Assembly (NCBI GenBank): GCA_016521575.1
Contig: JAEKDP010000011.1
Coordinates: forward strand, 1-64,000
Source: Rhodobacteraceae bacterium F11138
GTDB lineage: Bacteria > Pseudomonadota > Alphaproteobacteria > Rhodobacterales > Rhodobacteraceae
Direction of reading: 5' to 3'
DNA length: 64,000 bases
The position numbers and the translations under genes were made by a program. Shown one piece after another: positions 63,496-64,000 of this stretch; positions within the stretch are counted from its first letter, which is position 1; the number at the start of each line of letters is the position of its first letter. The notes beneath the pieces were generated by a model that did not search any database, was not told the DNA's origin, and was given only the letters and a program-made list of their open reading frames with translations.

Positions 63496-64000
63496 CTATC
63501 GTACCACGAATTCCGCATGCAAAGCCCCGGCGGCCTTGAGGCTTTTGAGGATATCGATCATGTCCCGGGGAGATACGCCCAGTGCGTTCAGGCCCGCTAC
63601 GACTTCTGCCAGAGACGTCCCTTCGGGTACCTCTGCCAGCGATATTCCGTCTTCGTCATCGATTGCGGCTCCGGTGCGTGGAACGACGACGCTGCGGCCG
63701 TTAGCAAACGGGTTTGGCTGGACTACTGCTGGCGTTTCTTCGATCCTCAGGGTCAGGTTGCCTTGTGAAACCGCAACGCGGGAAAGACGTACATCGTCAC
63801 CCATGACGATTGTTCCGGAACGTTGATCCACAACGACACGCGCTTTCAGTTGCGGTTCAACAAAAATATTCTCGATTCTGCCGATAGCATGCGCTGTTGA
63901 GGCGGATCGTGTTGCTGTGACGTCTAGATCAATCGTACCTGAATCGCGCATTACGGCCACCGCCCGGCCAAATTCCGAATTGATGGCCCGTTCGATGCGT
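63496..64000 (-). CDS. flgI: FlgI, flagellar P-ring protein (C-terminal part)
   Basis: The C-terminal 167 residues of the periplasmic P-ring protein that forms the rod bushing in the peptidoglycan layer. The visible sequence includes IENIFVEPQLKARVVVDQRS, TIVMGDDVRLSRVAVSQGNL, PNPFANGRSVVVPRTGA and the closing ALGVSPRDMIDILKSLKAAG. The N-terminus runs off the window. The intact IS3 element ends 16 bp beyond the stop codon, so flgI itself is spared but anything once downstream has been separated. Confidence 0.95.
   Translation of the reverse strand, partial: RIERAINSEFGRAVAVMRDSGTIDLDVTATRSASTAHAIGRIENIFVEPQLKARVVVDQRSGTIVMGDDVRLSRVAVSQGNLTLRIEETPAVVQPNPFANGRSVVVPRTGAAIDDEDGISLAEVPEGTSLAEVVAGLNALGVSPRDMIDILKSLKAAGALHAEFVVR

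Noticed and set aside
1-64000. CRISPR arrays, rRNA genes, phage structural genes, toxin-antitoxin pairs
   Set aside because: None could be recognised on either strand.

Overview
The window is GC-rich chromosomal DNA of an alphaproteobacterium, most likely a marine Rhodobacterales (roseobacter-type) heterotroph. The basis is gene content: an imuA-imuB-dnaE2 mutagenesis cassette, a serC-serA pair behind a two-hairpin leader resembling the alphaproteobacterial serC RNA, kbl-tdh, many ABC uptake systems, SorC-type sugar regulators and a flagellar flgI. The species cannot be fixed from the sequence alone.

Left edge (1-3 kb): the 3' end of an IS21-family element (IstB) lies against a decapitated LysR regulator gene, followed by a DUF4136 lipoprotein and a siderophore-interacting flavoprotein. 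Sugar or polyol block (3-18 kb): a minus-strand operon (Tat-exported binding protein, two permeases, MalK/UgpC-type ATPase, PfkB kinase) diverges from a plus-strand operon (SAF-domain NAD(P) oxidoreductase, acetoin-dehydrogenase-like E1 alpha, E1 beta and E2, SorC regulator). Both outer edges carry a copy of the same two-gene module of unrecognised proteins (3087-4406 and 16016-17919); one copy has a HAD-like domain fused to it. This duplicated, flanking module is the strongest candidate for something undescribed.

18-27 kb: a Na/Pi-cotransporter-type protein converges on an operon with an FbpA/AfuA-type binding protein, a double permease, an ATPase, a metallo-beta-lactamase-fold hydrolase and SurE, with a second SorC regulator divergent. 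The phosphate-related partners suggest uptake and processing of a phosphorylated compound rather than iron. 27-32 kb: a degradation cluster (group D flavin monooxygenase, FMN reductase, alpha/beta-hydrolase-cupin fusion, MFS transporter) diverges from a LuxR regulator. 32-40 kb: a haem/iron block (TonB receptor, YddA-type exporter-fold ABC protein, short HmuS-like protein, ChaN-like protein) plus a lone DppA-type binding protein.

40-55 kb is mostly housekeeping: imuA-imuB-dnaE2, serC-serA, a PPP phosphatase, tdh-kbl with an XRE-cupin regulator and a shared operator-like repeat, trpA and lldD. 55-58 kb holds three exopolysaccharide control genes (ExeA-like ATPase, Wzz-like chain-length protein, CpsD-like autokinase) without glycosyltransferases. 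58-63.5 kb is an insertion-sequence scrapyard around a tRNA-Gly(TCC): one internally deleted IS3 element, a chain of two truncated IS3-family elements and one intact IS3-family element that ends 16 bp from the stop codon of flgI, which runs off the right end.
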